Assembly (NCBI GenBank): GCA_016199985.1
Contig: JACQFQ010000004.1
Location: 1-64,000, forward strand
Source of the DNA: Verrucomicrobiota bacterium
Lineage (GTDB): Bacteria > Verrucomicrobiota > Verrucomicrobiia > Limisphaerales > UBA11320
Length of the DNA stretch: 64,000 nucleotides
Direction: 5' to 3'
How positions within the stretch are numbered: position 1 is the stretch's first letter; each line of letters opens with the position of its first letter. Both the position numbers and the translations under genes were made by a program. Under the pieces are notes generated by a model. The model had not been told where the DNA came from, did not search any database, and saw nothing but the letters and a program-made list of their open reading frames with translations. Shown here one piece after another: positions 17,541 through 25,638 of this stretch.

Positions 17541-17721
17541 GGATTAACTTGGCGGCGCCAAGGCGTTGCTTAGGTTCAAAGCCCTCCTGGGTGGGATGGG
17601 CGTTTGTTGTGAGCGCTCCAGAAATGGAGAGGTCGTGCGGATGGCAATCCTCGCGACCGATTGAGTGGGTCAGAAGCAACCCGAAGCCAATGGGCCGGCG
17701 AGGCGACTCGCCGGCCTTTTT
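17541..17721 (+). ncRNA. Candidate structured small RNA with own terminator
   Basis: On the plus strand this gap between two minus-strand genes folds into a run of hairpins. CTTGGC/GCCAAG lies at 17548-17562. A long-range stem GTTGCTT (17565-17571) pairs with AAGCAAC (17674-17680). It encloses GCCC/GGGC (17581-17601), CTCCA-GAAA-TGGAG with a GNRA tetraloop (17616-17629) and GGTCG/CGACC with inner GGAT/ATCC (17631-17658). It ends in a perfect intrinsic terminator (17693-17721). The GAAA loop and the T-run are meaningful only on the plus strand. No protein gene on that strand precedes the terminator, so a stand-alone RNA is the simplest reading. I do not recognise the family; it has neither the SRP nor the RNase P nor the tmRNA signatures. 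The 5' end is a guess. Confidence 0.45.
17693..17721 (+). terminator. Strong intrinsic terminator
   Basis: A perfect 9-bp stem (GGCCGGCGA with TCGCCGGCC), a 6-base loop and five Ts directly after the stem. The T-run is on the plus strand only, so it does not serve the flanking minus-strand genes. Confidence 0.85.
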
Positions 17722-17781
17722 GTGAAGAAGGCTCCTCGGGCCGCCGGCGGACGCCGGCGGACGCCGTCCAACCCGCCCCGC

Positions 17782-19035
17782 CTACCGCTGCTTTTCCCCG
17801 AGCGCCTGGGCCAGGTCGGCCTCGTGCTTCGCGCGCGCGGCCTCGATGTCGTATTTGTCATTGTCGGGATGCTCCGGGCTCAAAGGGGAGATGGCCCGCA
17901 GATCGCCAACGATCTTCGCCATGTGCCGCAGCAGGAAGTCCACATCCTCGGACGTGTTGTAGATCCCAAGGCTGAACCGGACGCTCCCGCGCGCGCGCAT
18001 CGGGGTCAGCCCCATCGCGGACAGAACATGCGAAGGATCCAACGAGCCCGTGGTGCACGCCGAACCGCTGGAGGCGCAGATGCCCAGCAGATCCAGCTTG
18101 AGCAAAATGGCCTCGGCCTCCACGAACTCAAAGCAGACGTTCGTGGTGTTCGGCAGGCGTTCGTCGCGCGCGCCGTTGCGCAGGGTGTTGGGGATCGTCG
18201 AAAGAATCGTGTTCTCCAGCCGGTCGCGAAGGCCGCGAACGCGCGTGTTTTCGTCCGAGACGCTGTTCATGGCCAACTCGGCCGCGCGCCCGAAGCCGAC
18301 GATGTTCGCGACGTTCTCCGTGCCGCCCCGACGCCCGTTCTCCTGATGACCGCCGATGACATAGGGCTGGAACTTGGTGCGCCGCTTCACATACAGCATC
18401 CCAATGCCTTTCGGCGCATGCAGCTTGTGGGCGGACAAGGAAAGGAAATCGACGCCCAGCGACTTCACGTCGAGCTTCATCTTGCCCGGAGTTTGCACGG
18501 CGTCGGTGTGGCAAAGGACGCCCTTGCTGCGACAAATCGCGGAGATTTCCTCGATGGGAAACAGGACGCCGGTCTCATTGTTGGCCAGCATCACGGACAC
18601 GATCGCGGTGTCGGGTCGGATGGATTGCTCGAGGAGGTGAATGTCCAGGGAGCCATCGGGTTCGACCGGGAGAAACGTGACCTCGAAGCCGCGCTTCTGG
18701 AGATACTCGCAGAAATTGACGTTCGCCGAGTGCTCGACGGCCGTGGTGACCACGTGCCGCTTCGCGGGATTGTGAACAAGGGCGCTGTGAATCGCGGCGT
18801 TGTTGCTCTCCGTGCCGCAGCTCGTGAAGACCACCTCGCGCGGATCGGCATGGATCAGCTCGGCGACGCGGGCTCGGGCGCTCTCGACATGCTTCGCGAC
18901 CTGCGCGCCGAAACGATAAGCGCTGGAGGGATTGCCCCAAAACTCCTGGAGGAACGGCAGCATCGCCTCCACAACCTCGGGCGCCACCCGGGTTGTGGCG
19001 TTGTTGTCAAAATAATACACGGGCCGCTCGCTCAT
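17782..19035 (-). CDS. nifS: Cysteine desulfurase (NifS/IscS family)
   Basis: A 417-aa class V aminotransferase-fold enzyme: YFDNNATT at residues 8-15, SAHKLHAPKGIG with the PLP lysine K204, and ICASSGSACTTGS with the persulfide cysteine C327 near the end. It removes sulfur from cysteine to supply Fe-S cluster or thio-cofactor assembly in the cytosol. The ATG at 19035 (MSERPVYYFDNNATT) matches the usual family start; the longer frame upstream overlaps the next gene. There is no isc or suf scaffold gene beside it, so it works with partners encoded elsewhere. The C-terminal extension of about 35 residues is charged. Confidence 0.93.
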   Translation of the reverse strand: MSERPVYYFDNNATTRVAPEVVEAMLPFLQEFWGNPSSAYRFGAQVAKHVESARARVAELIHADPREVVFTSCGTESNNAAIHSALVHNPAKRHVVTTAVEHSANVNFCEYLQKRGFEVTFLPVEPDGSLDIHLLEQSIRPDTAIVSVMLANNETGVLFPIEEISAICRSKGVLCHTDAVQTPGKMKLDVKSLGVDFLSLSAHKLHAPKGIGMLYVKRRTKFQPYVIGGHQENGRRGGTENVANIVGFGRAAELAMNSVSDENTRVRGLRDRLENTILSTIPNTLRNGARDERLPNTTNVCFEFVEAEAILLKLDLLGICASSGSACTTGSLDPSHVLSAMGLTPMRARGSVRFSLGIYNTSEDVDFLLRHMAKIVGDLRAISPLSPEHPDNDKYDIEAARAKHEADLAQALGEKQR

Positions 19036-19159
19036 AGATGAGAAGTGATAGTGCGTCCGGGCAGCGTGATTGCTTCGCGCCAGAAGCCAGGGAAGTGTAG
19101 GCGCCACCCCCCAAAGCGCAAGGGTGGTTTTTGATCGATGGAGCCCATAGCGGACGGGC

Positions 19160-20125
19160 CTACGCTGAGGGCTGCAGCAACCCGCCGAAGCGGAGGCCAC
19201 GGGTGCTGATGCGGGCGTCGCTGAAGCCCAGGGCTTCCATCAGCTGTTCGTAGATCACTCCGCCGGGCAGGATCACGTCGGCGCGCTTTTTCGGCAGACC
19301 CACGATTTCCTTCCGCTCGTCCAAGGGCATTCCCCACAGCCTCTCGACGAGTTGGCGGACCTGCGGGAGCCCCAGCATCGCGCCGTCCAAACGCTCGCGT
19401 TCGAACGCCTCCAGGCGCATCAAGATCCTCCCCATGATCGTCGAAGCCCCGCCCGTCCCCACCAGGAGCCATGACGACGGGTCGTTCCGCATCACGGGCC
19501 AGAGTGTTGGAGCGATCTGCTCGCGAATGAAACCGCCGATCTCAAGCCGGCAACGCGCCAGCTCGCTCTGCGTCGGTGGATCCGAATGCGGAAAGCGCTC
19601 CAAGGAACGAACGCTGCCCAGCGGAAAGCTACGCTGAAACTGCTTATGCTCTCCCTGACCCAAAATGAACTCTGTGCTGCCCCCGCCGACATCCACAATC
19701 AACAGCCGCTGTCCCGCGAGCGCGGGGTCCGAGGTCACGCCCTGGTACACCCAATCCGCCTCAAGATCGCCCGTGAGAACATCGACCTTTACCCCCACAT
19801 GACGGAGGACGGCGTCGAGAAACGTCCGTTGATTCCGGGCGTCGCGGACGGCGCTGGTCGCGACGACCTGCAAACGACGGGCGCCACGGTGGGCCGCGAC
19901 GTACTTGAACTCATCCAGGACGCGGAGCGTGTCGCCGATGGCCTCGGACTGCAGCTCGTGGGTCTCATAGAACCCGCGCCCCAAACGCGTCTGCTCGCTC
20001 ACCTCGTGAACCGGGGTTACGACGCGTCCCGACACCTCCGCGATCAGCAACTTCACCGAGTTGGTGCCGATATCGATGATCGCGCGCAGCTCGCCGCGCT
20101 CAGACTGAGGCTGCGACCGAGTCAT
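19160..20125 (-). CDS. Ppx/GppA-family phosphatase
   Basis: A 321-aa member of the exopolyphosphatase/guanosine-pentaphosphate phosphatase family. The ASKHA phosphate-1 motif is IDIGTNSVKLLIAEV near residue 17, ATSAVRDARN follows near 90, and phosphate-2 LIVDVGGGSTEFILG near 145. It ends with AGVIYEQL-like text (PGGVIYEQLMEAL). The short, single-domain length (about 320) is that of the Ppx/GppA proteins without the HD domain. It hydrolyses polyphosphate or pppGpp. It is transcribed on the minus strand ahead of the cysteine desulfurase gene with a 124-base gap. Confidence 0.9.
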   Translation of the reverse strand: MTRSQPQSERGELRAIIDIGTNSVKLLIAEVSGRVVTPVHEVSEQTRLGRGFYETHELQSEAIGDTLRVLDEFKYVAAHRGARRLQVVATSAVRDARNQRTFLDAVLRHVGVKVDVLTGDLEADWVYQGVTSDPALAGQRLLIVDVGGGSTEFILGQGEHKQFQRSFPLGSVRSLERFPHSDPPTQSELARCRLEIGGFIREQIAPTLWPVMRNDPSSWLLVGTGGASTIMGRILMRLEAFERERLDGAMLGLPQVRQLVERLWGMPLDERKEIVGLPKKRADVILPGGVIYEQLMEALGFSDARISTRGLRFGGLLQPSA

Positions 20126-20479
20126 CTGGAAGTTAGGTTCATTGCGGCGCCCTCAAGAGGGCGCGGGTGTAGGCGACATTGAGCCGATCCGATGGCGCCA
20201 GGGTCAAGACGCGAGGTGTTAAATCAGTGTGACGGCCGGGGCTCCGTCGTGGGCTCGGAGGGGAGATGAGCAAGAAGGCGCCAGGACCACGAAGAGGAGC
20301 CCGGACGGAAGGGGCCATAGGCGTCGGTCCGCGCCGGCAGCGTCGGTGAGCGCGCGAAGACCCCGGGCTCTTGCCGTCGACGGCTTCAGACTTTGGCGGC
20401 ATCGGCCTTCCTTCCGCTTGAGGCGACTCCTGCCACGCAGAACAGAGGTCGGTCTGGGGGGGCTCCGTCCGCGACGCGG
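20126..20479. other. Intergenic stretch between mdh and ppx-like gene
   Basis: About 350 bases with no supported gene. It contains a perfect 7-bp inverted repeat at 20147-20164 (GCGCCCT, loop CAAG, AGGGCGC), which has no T-run on either side and so is not called a terminator. Nothing else recognised. Confidence 0.5.
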
Positions 20480-21469
20480 CTACTTGGGCAGCAACTCGGC
20501 CACGAGCGCTCGCTCCTCGGATAACTCCTTCACGGTCGCGTCGATCTTCCCGCGGCTGAACTCGTTCACCGGCAACCCCTGGACAATCTCCCAGCTCTTG
20601 CCGTTGCTGCGAATCGGGAACGAGCTGATGAGGCCCTTGTCGACGCCATAGCCGCCGTCCGAGCAAACGCAGACACTGTTCCAATCGCCCGCCTTGGTCG
20701 GCTCGACGATCGATCGCACGCTGTCCACGACCGCGTTGGCCGCGCTGGCCGCGCTGCTTGCGCCCCGGGCCTTGATGATCGCGGCCCCGCGCTGCTGAAC
20801 CGTGGCGATGAACTCTCCGTGCAGCCACTCCTGATGCCCGATCACCTCGGTCACGGGACGATTGTGGATGCGGGCGTTGTAGAAGTCGGGGTACTGGGTG
20901 GCGGAGTGATTGCCCCACACCGCGAGGTTGGAGACGGCGGTGACATCGACGCTGGCCTTTTTGGCGAGCTGGGACTTGGCGCGGTTTTCGTCGAGCCGGG
21001 TCATCGCCATGAAACGGTCGCGAGGGATGGCCGGGGCGTTGTTCATCGCGATCAGGCAGTTGGTGTTGCACGGATTGCCCACCACGAGGATGCGCACATC
21101 CGACGAGGCGTTGCGCTGGATCGCCTGGCCCTGTCCGATGAAGATCTTGCCATTGATGCCGAGGAGATCCTTCCGCTCCATGCCCTGCTTGCGCGGAACG
21201 CTGCCGACGAGCAGCGCCCAGTTGACGCCCTTGAAGCCCTCGTTGAGGTCCGAGGAAGCGACCACGCCCTTGAGCAGCGGGAACGCGCAATCGTCGAGTT
21301 CCATCACCACGCCCTGAAGGGCGGGGAGGGCGGGCTCGATTTCGATGAGATGGAGGATGACGGGCTGCTGAGGTCCGAACATCGCGCCGGAGGCGATGCG
21401 GAACAGGAGAGAGTAGCCAATCTGGCCGGCAGCGCCGGTCACCGCAACACGGATCGGAGAATTGCTCAT
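20480..21469 (-). CDS. mdh: Malate dehydrogenase
   Basis: A 329-aa NAD(P)-dependent malate dehydrogenase of the cytosolic/plant-like type. It has N-terminal [13 protein letters not shown] with the nucleotide-binding loop, the substrate arginine in [14 protein letters not shown] (about residue 162) and the catalytic histidine in [12 protein letters not shown] (about 190). It interconverts malate and oxaloacetate in the TCA cycle. The start at 21469 ([12 protein letters not shown]) fits the family. The open frame upstream to 21622 is an artefact of the repeat element there. It stands alone on the minus strand, upstream of a repeat element. Confidence 0.93.
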   Translation of the reverse strand: MSNSPIRVAVTGAAGQIGYSLLFRIASGAMFGPQQPVILHLIEIEPALPALQGVVMELDDCAFPLLKGVVASSDLNEGFKGVNWALLVGSVPRKQGMERKDLLGINGKIFIGQGQAIQRNASSDVRILVVGNPCNTNCLIAMNNAPAIPRDRFMAMTRLDENRAKSQLAKKASVDVTAVSNLAVWGNHSATQYPDFYNARIHNRPVTEVIGHQEWLHGEFIATVQQRGAAIIKARGASSAASAANAVVDSVRSIVEPTKAGDWNSVCVCSDGGYGVDKGLISSFPIRSNGKSWEIVQGLPVNEFSRGKIDATVKELSEERALVAELLPK

Positions 21470-21568
21470 AGAATAAAGGCTGCGGAGTATGGGAAGGGGG
21501 CTTCCGTGAATCAACAGGGATTTTTTGGAGCAAGACGCGGGCGCGACTCGGGAATGGACGGAGCGCTC

Positions 21569-21630
21569 CTCCGGTTCCCTCACCGCTTCCCATTTCGCGT
21601 GTTTCGCGTGTTTCGCGGGCACCCTTCCCC
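21569..21630. repeat. Dispersed repeat, copy A (one-armed)
   Basis: Contains the core CTCCGGTTCCCTCACC and the arm CATTTCGCGTGTTTCGCGTG followed by TTTCGCGGGCACCCTTCCCC. The same core-plus-arm occurs at 21820-21880 and 22446-22505. The opposite arm is degenerate here. It lies just upstream of mdh. Confidence 0.75.
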
Positions 21631-21760
21631 GCCGAGAGGGAACTCTCGGCTTTGAGACAATCGGAGCTCATCTGCGTCTGAACACCCAGGTACGAGATCG
21701 AGGCCTATTGCGCTCTGGCAGAGTGGTTCGTTAACTCTCGTTCAATCTCACAGCCGAAAG

Positions 21761-21890
21761 GGAGATGCCCGCGAAATACGCTAAATGCGCTAAAACGAAC
21801 GGGGCAGGAAACGACCGTTCTCCGGTTCCCTCACCCCTTCCCCATTTCGCGTGTTTCGCGTGTTTGGCGGTCACCCTTCCCCTCCGAGAG
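21761..21890. repeat. Dispersed inverted-repeat element, copy B
   Basis: The left arm (21768-21797, reading CCCGCGAAATACGCTAAATG then CGCTAAAACG) is an imperfect reverse complement of the right arm (21844-21870, with repeated CGCGTGTTT). A core CGTTCTCCGGTTCCCTCACC lies between them. It lies 98 bases before the GxxExxY gene and pairs with copy C on the other side. Confidence 0.75.
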
Positions 21891-21988
21891 TGCTGAACTC
21901 GTGGCTTTACCGCCGCGAGTCTTCTCGGGCAGATTGCTCCCCGCAAACCGTTCAAGACCTTGGACGGCTGCAAAACAAGGAGTGAATC

Positions 21989-22378
21989 ATGAGCGAATTG
22001 ATCCATCGTGTGGAGTGCTATCAAATCATCGGAGCCTGTTTCGAGGTGTACCGCGAGAAGGGGGCGGGCTTCTTGGAAGCGGTCTATCAGGAGTGTCTTG
22101 AAATCGAATTCTCCCTCCGAAGTCTCCCTGTCTTACCCAAAGCGCCCCTGCCGCTGGCTTACAAGGGGCACACCCTCCGACAAGGGTTTCAACCGGATTT
22201 CATCTGCCTGGAAAAGGTCATCCTCGAGATCAAGGCCGTTTCCACTGTGACGGATGAACACCGCGCGCAAATCCTGAACTACCTGCACGCTTCCGATCTC
22301 AAACTGGGGCTATTAGTGAATTTTGGGCACTCGCCTCAGCTTGAGTGGGAGCGGTTCGCAAACACTCGTTCGGCCTGA
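21989..22378 (+). CDS. GxxExxY family protein (PD-(D/E)XK-type fold)
   Basis: This 129-aa protein shows the name-giving motif in GAGFLEAVYQECLEIEF (residues 26-42). It also has a nuclease-like core: FQPDFICLEKVILEIKAV (D at about 70, E-x-K at about 80) and the helix HRAQILNYLHASDLKLGLLVNFG. The family is short, widely scattered among environmental bacteria, and without established function; the D...E-x-K arrangement suggests a PD-(D/E)XK nuclease fold. The gene stands alone and is bracketed by inverted-repeat elements ending about 100 bases upstream and starting about 13 bases downstream, which suggests the gene and repeats move or persist together. Confidence 0.85.
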   Translation: MSELIHRVECYQIIGACFEVYREKGAGFLEAVYQECLEIEFSLRSLPVLPKAPLPLAYKGHTLRQGFQPDFICLEKVILEIKAVSTVTDEHRAQILNYLHASDLKLGLLVNFGHSPQLEWERFANTRSA

Positions 22379-22390
22379 CGGCCAAAGAGG

Positions 22391-22515
22391 GTTGCTCGCG
22401 AAACACCCTAGATACGCTACAAGGAACGAGGCAGGAAACGACCCCTCTCCGGTTCCCTCGCCGCCTCCCCATTCATTTCGCGTGTTTAGCGTGTTTAGCG
22501 GGCATCTCCCCGCCC
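22391..22515. repeat. Dispersed inverted-repeat element, copy C
   Basis: The left arm starts GCTCGCGAAACACCCTAGAT and the right arm reads CATTTCGCGTGTTTAGCGTG followed by TTTAGCGGGCATC. The core GAGGCAGGAAACGACC plus CTCCGGTTCCCTCGCC matches copy B (GGGGCAGGAAACGACC). Same orientation as B, on the other side of the GxxExxY gene. Confidence 0.75.
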
Positions 22516-22568
22516 GCTTTTCACTTTCGCGGGCCTCGGCGGCTCGCTAGGGTCCGGCCCCTGAAATC

Positions 22569-24791
22569 ATGATTACGCGCCGACTCCTCCTCCGAGTGGG
22601 ATGCTTTTGCGTCGCCGCTTCCTCGCTGCTCGCTCAAAACGGCGACAAAGCAGGCGAAGCCCAGAACGCGCGCATCGCTCCCGAGAAGATCCCTTCCTCC
22701 CCGCAACTCTCACCGATCGAGTCGATGAAGACCTTCAAGCTGCCGCCAGGCTATGAGGTCCAACTCGTGGCCAGCGAGCCGATGATCGAGGCGCCCATCG
22801 CCGCCCAATTCGACCCCGATGGGCGGCTTTACGTCCTGGAGATGCGCGGCTTCATGCGGACTCCCGACGCCGAAGGCGAGGATCAGCCGACGGGACGCAT
22901 CAGCATCCTGGAGGACACCGACGGCGACGGCCGGATGGACAAGTCCACCGTCTTCCTCGACGGGCTGGTGATGCCGCGCGCCATGGCGCTGACTCAGGGC
23001 GGCGTTCTCCTGGGCGAGCCTCCCAAACTTTGGTTCTGTCGGGACGTGAACGGGGATGGAAAGGCCGACGAAAAGGTCGAGCTCTTCAACGATTATGGCG
23101 ACCGGAAGAATCCGGAGCACACCGCCAACGGGCTGGTGCTCGCCATGGACAACTGGTTCTACAACCTCTACCACACGTGGCGATACCGATGGAGGGACGG
23201 ACGCTGGGAGCGTCAGCCGATCCCAAACCGGGTTCAGTGGGGCCTGTCGCAGGACGACTATGGCCGCCTCTTCTTCACGCAGAACAGCGACCCGCTGCGC
23301 GCCGACCTTTACTCGTCGAGCTATGCCGGACGCGCCCCCACGGCCCGTGTCAACTTCCTCAACAGGCTCGTCGCGCCCGTGTTCACCACATGGCCCGGCA
23401 AAATAACGGCGGGCGTCAACCGCGGTTATCAACCGGACGTCCTGCGCGCTGACGGTTCCCTCGCCTCATTCACCGCCGCCTGCGGCACCGTGATCTATCG
23501 GGGCGACAACTTCCCGGCGGCCGCGGAAAACCAGGCGTTTATCTGCGAGCCATCCGCCAACATGATTCGCTGGCAGAACATTCACGACGAAGACGGACAG
23601 CTCACGAGCGAGAACGCCTTCGACAAATCCGAGTTTTTCACATCGAGCGATGAGCGCTTCCGACCGGTGAACCTGCTCAACGCTCCCGATGGCGCGCTGT
23701 ATGTCGTCGATTTCGGACGCGGGATCATTCAGCATCGAATCTACATGACCAGCTACCTGCGAAAGCAGGTGGAGCTCCGCGGACTCGCGGCGCCCCTCGA
23801 GGTGGGGCGCATCTACCGGGTGGTGCGAAAGGGCGGCCCCCTCACGCCTAGGCCCCAGCTCCTCCGTGCGCCGAGCTCGGAGCTCGCGAAGCGCCTCAGT
23901 CACCCGAACGGCTGGTGGCGCGACACCGCGCAACGCCTGCTCGTGGAGCGCCGCGACACGTCTGTGGTTCCGGAGCTGCGAAAGCTCGCGCTGGGAAACG
24001 GCGATCCGCGCTTCCGCCTCCATGCCCTGTGGACATTGGAGGGTATGGGCCAAGTCACCCCCGAATTGGCCGCGGCCGCGATCCGCGACGGCAATCCCAA
24101 GCTTCGCGTAACAGGATTGCGTTTGGCCGAGGCGGTTCTCGAGAGAAGGCCGCCCGCTCCCGCTGAGGACCCGTTGTTGGCGGCCATGCTCGAAGCTCTG
24201 CGCTTTGGGTCGACCCAGGTGCGCGTTCAGGCCGCGCTTTCGCTCGGAATGGTTCGCACGAACACGACGGCGCACGCCGGATTGCGCGAGGCTTACGAAA
24301 CCACGGGGTCAGAGTGGGTGAAACAGGCGACGGCGCTCGGAATGGGCCTGCTGGATCCGCAGACGAACACGCTGAATTCCGCCCAGCTCGCCGGCCTCTC
24401 CTCCGACGACCTCAGGAAATTCAAGAACGGCAAGGAGCTCTACATGATGAGCTGCGCCGCCTGCCACCAGCCCCACGGACTGGGTCAGGAAGGACTCGCG
24501 CCCCCGCTCGTGGGATCGGAGTGGGTGGGCTATTCTACGGAGCGATTGACGCGAATTGTGCTTCATGGCGTGCGCGGGCCGTTGAAGGTCAAAGGACAAA
24601 CGTACCAGTTGGAGATGCCGCCCCTGTCGGTCTTCAGCGACGAGCAAGTGGCCCAGGTGCTCACCTATGTCCGACGCGAATGGGGTCATGCCTTTCCCAC
24701 GGTGGAGCCCGAGACTGTCAAATCAGTGCGCGCGATCACGGCGCAACGCGAGCAGGCGTGGACGGAGCTCGAGCTGCTGCGAATTCCTTGA
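22569..24791 (+). CDS. PVC-type membrane-bound dehydrogenase with cytochrome c domain
   Basis: A 740-aa secreted protein. An N-terminal signal peptide is followed by a beta-propeller dehydrogenase domain (FKLPPGYEVQLVASEP at about residue 56, AAQFDPDGRLYVLEMRG, DTDGDGRMDKSTVF, then ALYVVDFGRGIIQHR near 380). Next comes a HEAT-like helical region (about 430-600), and last a cytochrome c domain with the heme motif CAACH at 629-633. This architecture (TIGR02604/TIGR02603 type) is expanded in Planctomycetes and Verrucomicrobia. It is thought to oxidise sugars or alcohols in the periplasm and pass electrons to the heme. Substrate not determinable. Monocistronic. Confidence 0.9.
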   Translation: MITRRLLLRVGCFCVAASSLLAQNGDKAGEAQNARIAPEKIPSSPQLSPIESMKTFKLPPGYEVQLVASEPMIEAPIAAQFDPDGRLYVLEMRGFMRTPDAEGEDQPTGRISILEDTDGDGRMDKSTVFLDGLVMPRAMALTQGGVLLGEPPKLWFCRDVNGDGKADEKVELFNDYGDRKNPEHTANGLVLAMDNWFYNLYHTWRYRWRDGRWERQPIPNRVQWGLSQDDYGRLFFTQNSDPLRADLYSSSYAGRAPTARVNFLNRLVAPVFTTWPGKITAGVNRGYQPDVLRADGSLASFTAACGTVIYRGDNFPAAAENQAFICEPSANMIRWQNIHDEDGQLTSENAFDKSEFFTSSDERFRPVNLLNAPDGALYVVDFGRGIIQHRIYMTSYLRKQVELRGLAAPLEVGRIYRVVRKGGPLTPRPQLLRAPSSELAKRLSHPNGWWRDTAQRLLVERRDTSVVPELRKLALGNGDPRFRLHALWTLEGMGQVTPELAAAAIRDGNPKLRVTGLRLAEAVLERRPPAPAEDPLLAAMLEALRFGSTQVRVQAALSLGMVRTNTTAHAGLREAYETTGSEWVKQATALGMGLLDPQTNTLNSAQLAGLSSDDLRKFKNGKELYMMSCAACHQPHGLGQEGLAPPLVGSEWVGYSTERLTRIVLHGVRGPLKVKGQTYQLEMPPLSVFSDEQVAQVLTYVRREWGHAFPTVEPETVKSVRAITAQREQAWTELELLRIP

Positions 24792-24821
24792 GACCGGAAA
24801 CCACGACGGTCCCGAGAGCGG

Positions 24822-25364
24822 CTACGCTGTCACGGCGGATCGCTCCAGCTCGCTGGTGAGTCGGAGGGAGTAAAGCAGGGGCAGGATGCCGAACACGCCA
24901 AACGAAGCGTCCACGCAACGCCAGCCGAAGGGGATCCCGCGCACCGGACCGCAGACAAAAGCCAGAACGGGAACAAGAAGGCACGCGATCACGCCCGCCT
25001 CCAGCACCCAGCGATTGCGAACGGGGTCGCGGAAAGGTCCGATGAAAAAGATCGCGAGGACCACATGGGCGAAGGCGAGCCAGTCGGTTCCGTAGGCGAT
25101 CCAGGGGTGATGCACGTGCATGTCCTCCAGTCCCCATCTCACTTCATGAATCCAATAGGCCAGCCCGGGCGGCGGCAGCGGGGCCTGCGGCTCCACGCCG
25201 AGGGCCACGGAGAGAATCCGCAGCTCATGCAGCAGAGGGAACGCCGTAACACCGCTCAACGCCAGGGCCGCAATGAAGAAAGCGATGACACAACGGCAAC
25301 GAAAGAGGACCCGGTCGCGCATGGAGTGGGGAGGAAGATCTCGCATGACTGGTGTCAGCTCCAT
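24822..25364 (-). CDS. Four-helix integral membrane protein of unknown function
   Basis: A 180-aa protein with four predicted transmembrane helices: FIAALALSGVTAFPLL, WLAFAHVVLAIFFIG, VIACLLVPVLAFVCG and VFGILPLLYSLRL. A histidine-containing loop MHVHHPW lies between helices 1 and 2. The start ATG at 25364 (MELTPVMRDL) avoids an Arg/Ser-rich non-conserved upstream extension. I do not recognise a family with confidence. The gene converges on the PVC dehydrogenase gene. Confidence 0.6.
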   Translation of the reverse strand: MELTPVMRDLPPHSMRDRVLFRCRCVIAFFIAALALSGVTAFPLLHELRILSVALGVEPQAPLPPPGLAYWIHEVRWGLEDMHVHHPWIAYGTDWLAFAHVVLAIFFIGPFRDPVRNRWVLEAGVIACLLVPVLAFVCGPVRGIPFGWRCVDASFGVFGILPLLYSLRLTSELERSAVTA

Positions 25365-25638
25365 CCCAGGTAGAGAACGTGCTCGGACCAGCCGCGATCG
25401 CTCCGAACGAGCAGTTGGAGCGCTGTTGTGCGGTCCAAAACCGACTGGAAACCGGGGGTCACGGCGCGAGGCTAATGAGGCGTCCTGACTTCGCAAGCAG
25501 AATGGAGACCCGACGCCAGAGTCCGAAGTTTCCCGGGCATGGAGAAGCCCTCTGACCCGCTCGGCAGAGCCGAAAGACGAAAAGAACTGGTCAAGTAAAC
25601 CTCCCTGTCGGCGATACCTCCACTAAGGAAGTATTCGT

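Noticed and set aside
17392..17679. N-terminal 96-residue extension of the FmdB-like protein
   Set aside because: The known family starts at MPIYEY; the extension overlays the structured RNA region and has no family match.
20147..20164. Inverted repeat as terminator of mdh
   Set aside because: No T-run on either strand, and about 315 bases from the mdh stop.
20139..21671. 510-codon frame on the minus strand
   Set aside because: Out-of-frame shadow of malate dehydrogenase, low-complexity Arg/Gly/Pro peptide.
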